Program-made: the position numbers and the translations under genes
From: Phycisphaerae bacterium
GTDB taxonomy: Bacteria > Planctomycetota > Phycisphaerae > SM23-33
Assembly (NCBI GenBank): GCA_016782885.1
Contig: JADHXQ010000056.1
Coordinates: 1 to 32,943, forward strand
DNA length: 32,943 bases
Reading direction: 5' to 3'
The notes under the pieces: generated by a model
Seen by the model: the letters and a program-made list of their open reading frames with translations, nothing else
Told to the model about the DNA's origin: nothing
The model's database searches: none
Shown here: positions 31,004 through 32,943 of the stretch, piece by piece
Layout of the letters: the number at the start of each line of letters is the position of its first letter
Numbering within the stretch: position 1 is the stretch's first letter

Positions 31004-31082
31004 GTGTGCCAGGCAGAAAAAGATAACCGCCATCTACACTCGGGTGAGCACAGAGAGGCAAAGCGATGACCACCAGCAGAAC
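31002..31082 (+). pseudogene. Serine recombinase remnant (N-terminal fragment) behind tRNA-Glu
   Basis: After the terminator the plus strand reads KKITAIYTRVSTERQSDD, ending HQQN. This is the opening of large and small serine recombinases, with the catalytic Ser of RVST. After residue 27 or so similarity is lost, although the frame stays open to 31220. There is no proper start: a TTG inside the terminator T run is the only candidate. It is best read as the stump of an integrase or resolvase gene left after deletion. Its place behind a tRNA 3' end fits an old integration site. Confidence 0.6.
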
Positions 31083-31126
31083 CCCCAGTGGCGATGCAGC
31101 ATTGTTACCGGTACATCCGGCCCGGT

Positions 31127-32434
31127 TCACTTATGTCCGCGACGAAGTTTTCTTCGTCTGGCACACGCGCCGAATCCGACTATAGTCAACAATATTAACG
31201 AGGAAGGTTCCGGAGTGTGAGGGTGCATAATTGCAATAGTTCCCATATCCGCCACAATAGGCGCATCAGGATCCGACCACGGTGCGCCTCCGGAGGGGAT
31301 AAGATCAAAACCGGCAAAAGGACCAACCCACCAGTCGACTTCCATGCCGCCAAACCAATCGCATCCTATTCGATCAAAGTCCAAAGATCCCTCCCCGTTT
31401 GCATCCAGGAAAACCCCGAGCGTGGTATCAACACCTGTATGTTCCGGCTCCAGTACCAGGAACCGGCCTGGCTCTTTCTGCACGATTTGAAAACCGTCAA
31501 AGTAGTCCTTGTCAGCACTTTCTACTGTAAACTCCAATGTCCCGCCTTCGTTCCAGGTCACTCCCTCCACCCACGCGCCCGGATATTCGAATACCTTGTT
31601 GGTATATGTTTCTATGAGAACATTGCTGGTGTCACCCAGTTCTCTTGCATCTCGAACCAGCATGTCATCACCCGACCCGAAGAGCGTACCGATAGTATAA
31701 ACCCCGTAATCCCTTATCTCGGTCGCCTTGAATTTTTCGTTTCCCCATCCGGTGGAAGCATCGCCATTGATACCGGGATCGGTTCTTCCCGAGGTCGCTC
31801 CGCTTTCCCCGTAAGTAAGAAGGAGCGATCTTCCATTCCCCCAATTCCCGTCCCCCCCGGCATCTCTTTCACGAAAATCCACTCGCAGCCTGTGCGAACC
31901 TGCCTGCAGTTGCTCGACCCGGATATTCCCGTTTGTCACGGTGTGAGTCAACGGTTGAAACCCGCCGTCAATCAGCCCCGTCACATCCGGATTGGTGTTG
32001 ATCGTGACGTCGAAAACAGACGCCGGCGTGCCCGGTGCAATGTCGAAGTTTACCTTGAAGAGACCCGCGCCGTTAACAAGACTCGGTGCTGGTCCGGGAC
32101 CCGCAAATATATCATCCGCGACGGTAATCGTCGTACCTCCATTGTCGAGTTCCCATCCGAACATCCCTGTAGCGCCTGGAAAGACGTATGGGTGCTCCCC
32201 GGCGGCTGTCATTTCCGCACTCGTAAAGGTGATACCCGAACTGGCCGGGGAGAGATTGATCTGTGTTTGGTGCGCAAAGAGGGAATGCGTTTCGTCGGTG
32301 CTGATGAAGACTTCGAAACTTCCCGTCAAGTCCTGGTCGAAAACGGTGATTTCGGGCACCGTTATCGCCAGGTCCCCAAACACCGGTAGCGAGACAAACG
32401 CCACGATTATGATTGCAGCCAGTATTATCCTCAT
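31127..32434 (-). CDS. PEP-CTERM protein with cohesin-like N-terminal domain
   Basis: A 435-residue exported protein. The ATG at 32434 opens a signal peptide (RIILAAIIIVAFVSLPVFG). Residues about 20-145 resemble a cohesin-like beta-sandwich: FEVFISTDETHSLFAHQTQI, TSAEMTAAGEHPYVFPG, GLFKVNFDIAPGTPASVFDV, and the closing VTNGNIRVEQ. The middle and C-terminal parts are unassigned (EYPGAWVEGVTWNEGGTLEF, GEGSLDFDRIGCDWFGGMEV). The tail is a PEP-CTERM variant, TPEPSSLILLTIVGFGACA plus RRRK. It differs clearly from the two tails near 15700 and 17170. Expected at the cell surface after exosortase processing. The gene behind it in the same direction ends 86 bases upstream. Part of the upstream frame beyond the ATG is open but unsupported. 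Confidence 0.75.
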   Translation of the reverse strand: MRIILAAIIIVAFVSLPVFGDLAITVPEITVFDQDLTGSFEVFISTDETHSLFAHQTQINLSPASSGITFTSAEMTAAGEHPYVFPGATGMFGWELDNGGTTITVADDIFAGPGPAPSLVNGAGLFKVNFDIAPGTPASVFDVTINTNPDVTGLIDGGFQPLTHTVTNGNIRVEQLQAGSHRLRVDFRERDAGGDGNWGNGRSLLLTYGESGATSGRTDPGINGDASTGWGNEKFKATEIRDYGVYTIGTLFGSGDDMLVRDARELGDTSNVLIETYTNKVFEYPGAWVEGVTWNEGGTLEFTVESADKDYFDGFQIVQKEPGRFLVLEPEHTGVDTTLGVFLDANGEGSLDFDRIGCDWFGGMEVDWWVGPFAGFDLIPSGGAPWSDPDAPIVADMGTIAIMHPHTPEPSSLILLTIVGFGACARRRKLRRGHK

Positions 32435-32520
32435 GATTAGCTCTTTTCGTATCGCCGGCGTTCGGTTCTGCGGCGCCAACTCCTGTCTGTCGTGCGATCG
32501 TATCAAGATTCTTACCTCCG

Positions 32521-32943
32521 CTAACGCCCGGAACTGAAGACCTCGAATTCAGCCTCCGCCAGGATGTCGACCAGACCGTCGTCGAGGTTCAGTTCCAGCG
32601 ACATCGGCGCGGCTGACTCGTCGAGCCCTGCCTGCTGGAGTGTTTCCAAAGGAAGGTCATCCACTACCGACGTAATCGACCCGGCCTGCCGGACCGTTGG
32701 CGAAGGCAGGTAATATGCCGCGGGTGAAAGATCAATCGCCAACTCGGATACCGGGGCCTGCGACGCGGGCCCAATCAGGTCGACCGGTTCGTCCGGCGCC
32801 GCCAGTGGCGCCGCCTCGATCAGCGGCGTTATGATCTCGGTGCTTTCCACCACCGGTGGCGCCGCCTCGATCAGCGGCGTTATGATCTCGGTGCTTTCCA
32901 CCACCGGTGGCGCCGCCTCGATCAGCGGCGTTGTAGTCTCGGT
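32521..32943 (-). CDS. Repeat-containing protein, N-terminally truncated by the window edge
   Basis: Only the last 140 residues are visible. The gene enters from the right edge in frame. The upstream part is a 17-residue repeat, VESTEIITPLIEAAPPV, with two full copies and part of a third. The C-terminal part (LPLETLQQAGLDESAAPMSLEL, DDGLVDILAEAEFEVFSSG) is acidic and Leu-rich. There is no PEP-CTERM tail. The Pro/Ala-rich repeats suggest a spacer or stalk. I recognise no family; function unknown. Confidence 0.6.
   Translation of the reverse strand, partial: TETTTPLIEAAPPVVESTEIITPLIEAAPPVVESTEIITPLIEAAPLAAPDEPVDLIGPASQAPVSELAIDLSPAAYYLPSPTVRQAGSITSVVDDLPLETLQQAGLDESAAPMSLELNLDDGLVDILAEAEFEVFSSGR
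32800..32943. repeat. 51-bp in-frame tandem repeat
   Basis: Copies begin on the minus strand at 32901 and 32850, with a partial copy running to the window edge. Copies are almost identical in DNA, pointing to recent expansion. Confidence 0.8.

Noticed and set aside
30887..31069. 60-codon frame across tRNA-Glu
   Set aside because: It is a reading of the tRNA and its terminator.

Overview
The window looks like a chromosomal segment of a planctomycete, probably of the class Phycisphaerae. This rests on three proteins with PEP-CTERM sorting tails (two nearly identical, ending in an Arg run), secreted DUF4091-type and NPCBM-type carbohydrate-related proteins, zinc-ribbon/membrane hybrid proteins, and GC-rich DNA with moderately dense gene packing. 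No plasmid or phage module, CRISPR array or rRNA is visible. The taxonomic call is inference from gene content.

Left part (1-8305): a truncated secreted beta-propeller glycosidase-like gene is read leftwards from a promoter that lies partly inside mobile-element debris (a 17-bp tandem repeat, an inverted-repeat-bounded 229-bp segment and a broken RAYT/IS200-like transposase). Next come holB (DNA polymerase III delta') with a co-transcribed secreted NPCBM protein, a convergent B12-binding radical SAM enzyme, and a divergent MsbA-type ABC exporter carrying a PDZ-like domain in its first extracytoplasmic loop.

Middle part (8360-19796): a large DUF4091 lipoprotein with a C-terminal CBM9-like domain, a membrane-anchored unknown protein, then pabB (the aminodeoxychorismate synthase Lys is present) translationally coupled to a siroheme-pathway dehydrogenase. 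Leftward genes follow: a zinc-ribbon membrane protein, a PEP-CTERM protein with a papain/IdeS-like Cys-His arrangement, a second PEP-CTERM protein with DSFFD repeats and an unusually long structured 5' leader, and a XerC/D tyrosine recombinase.

Envelope-lipid part (19875-29073): a polytopic membrane protein diverges from tilS, which is followed by an MlaE permease and an Mpo1-like protein. Facing them is a tight leftward operon: HAD-like phosphatase lipoprotein, GT9 heptosyltransferase-like enzyme, WaaP/KdkA-like sugar kinase, GT4 glycosyltransferase, PlsY. Together with the ABC exporter and MlaE this suggests a region devoted to making, phosphorylating and moving outer-membrane glycolipid.

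Right part (29248-32943): a LOG-family phosphoribohydrolase, a small secreted protein, tRNA-Glu(CTC) with its promoter and terminator, a serine-recombinase remnant directly behind the tRNA, a third PEP-CTERM protein with a cohesin-like N-terminus, and the end of a protein with 17-residue repeats running off the window. Most start sites were chosen from Shine-Dalgarno sites, signal peptides or overlapping stop/start codons. Promoter calls are by eye.
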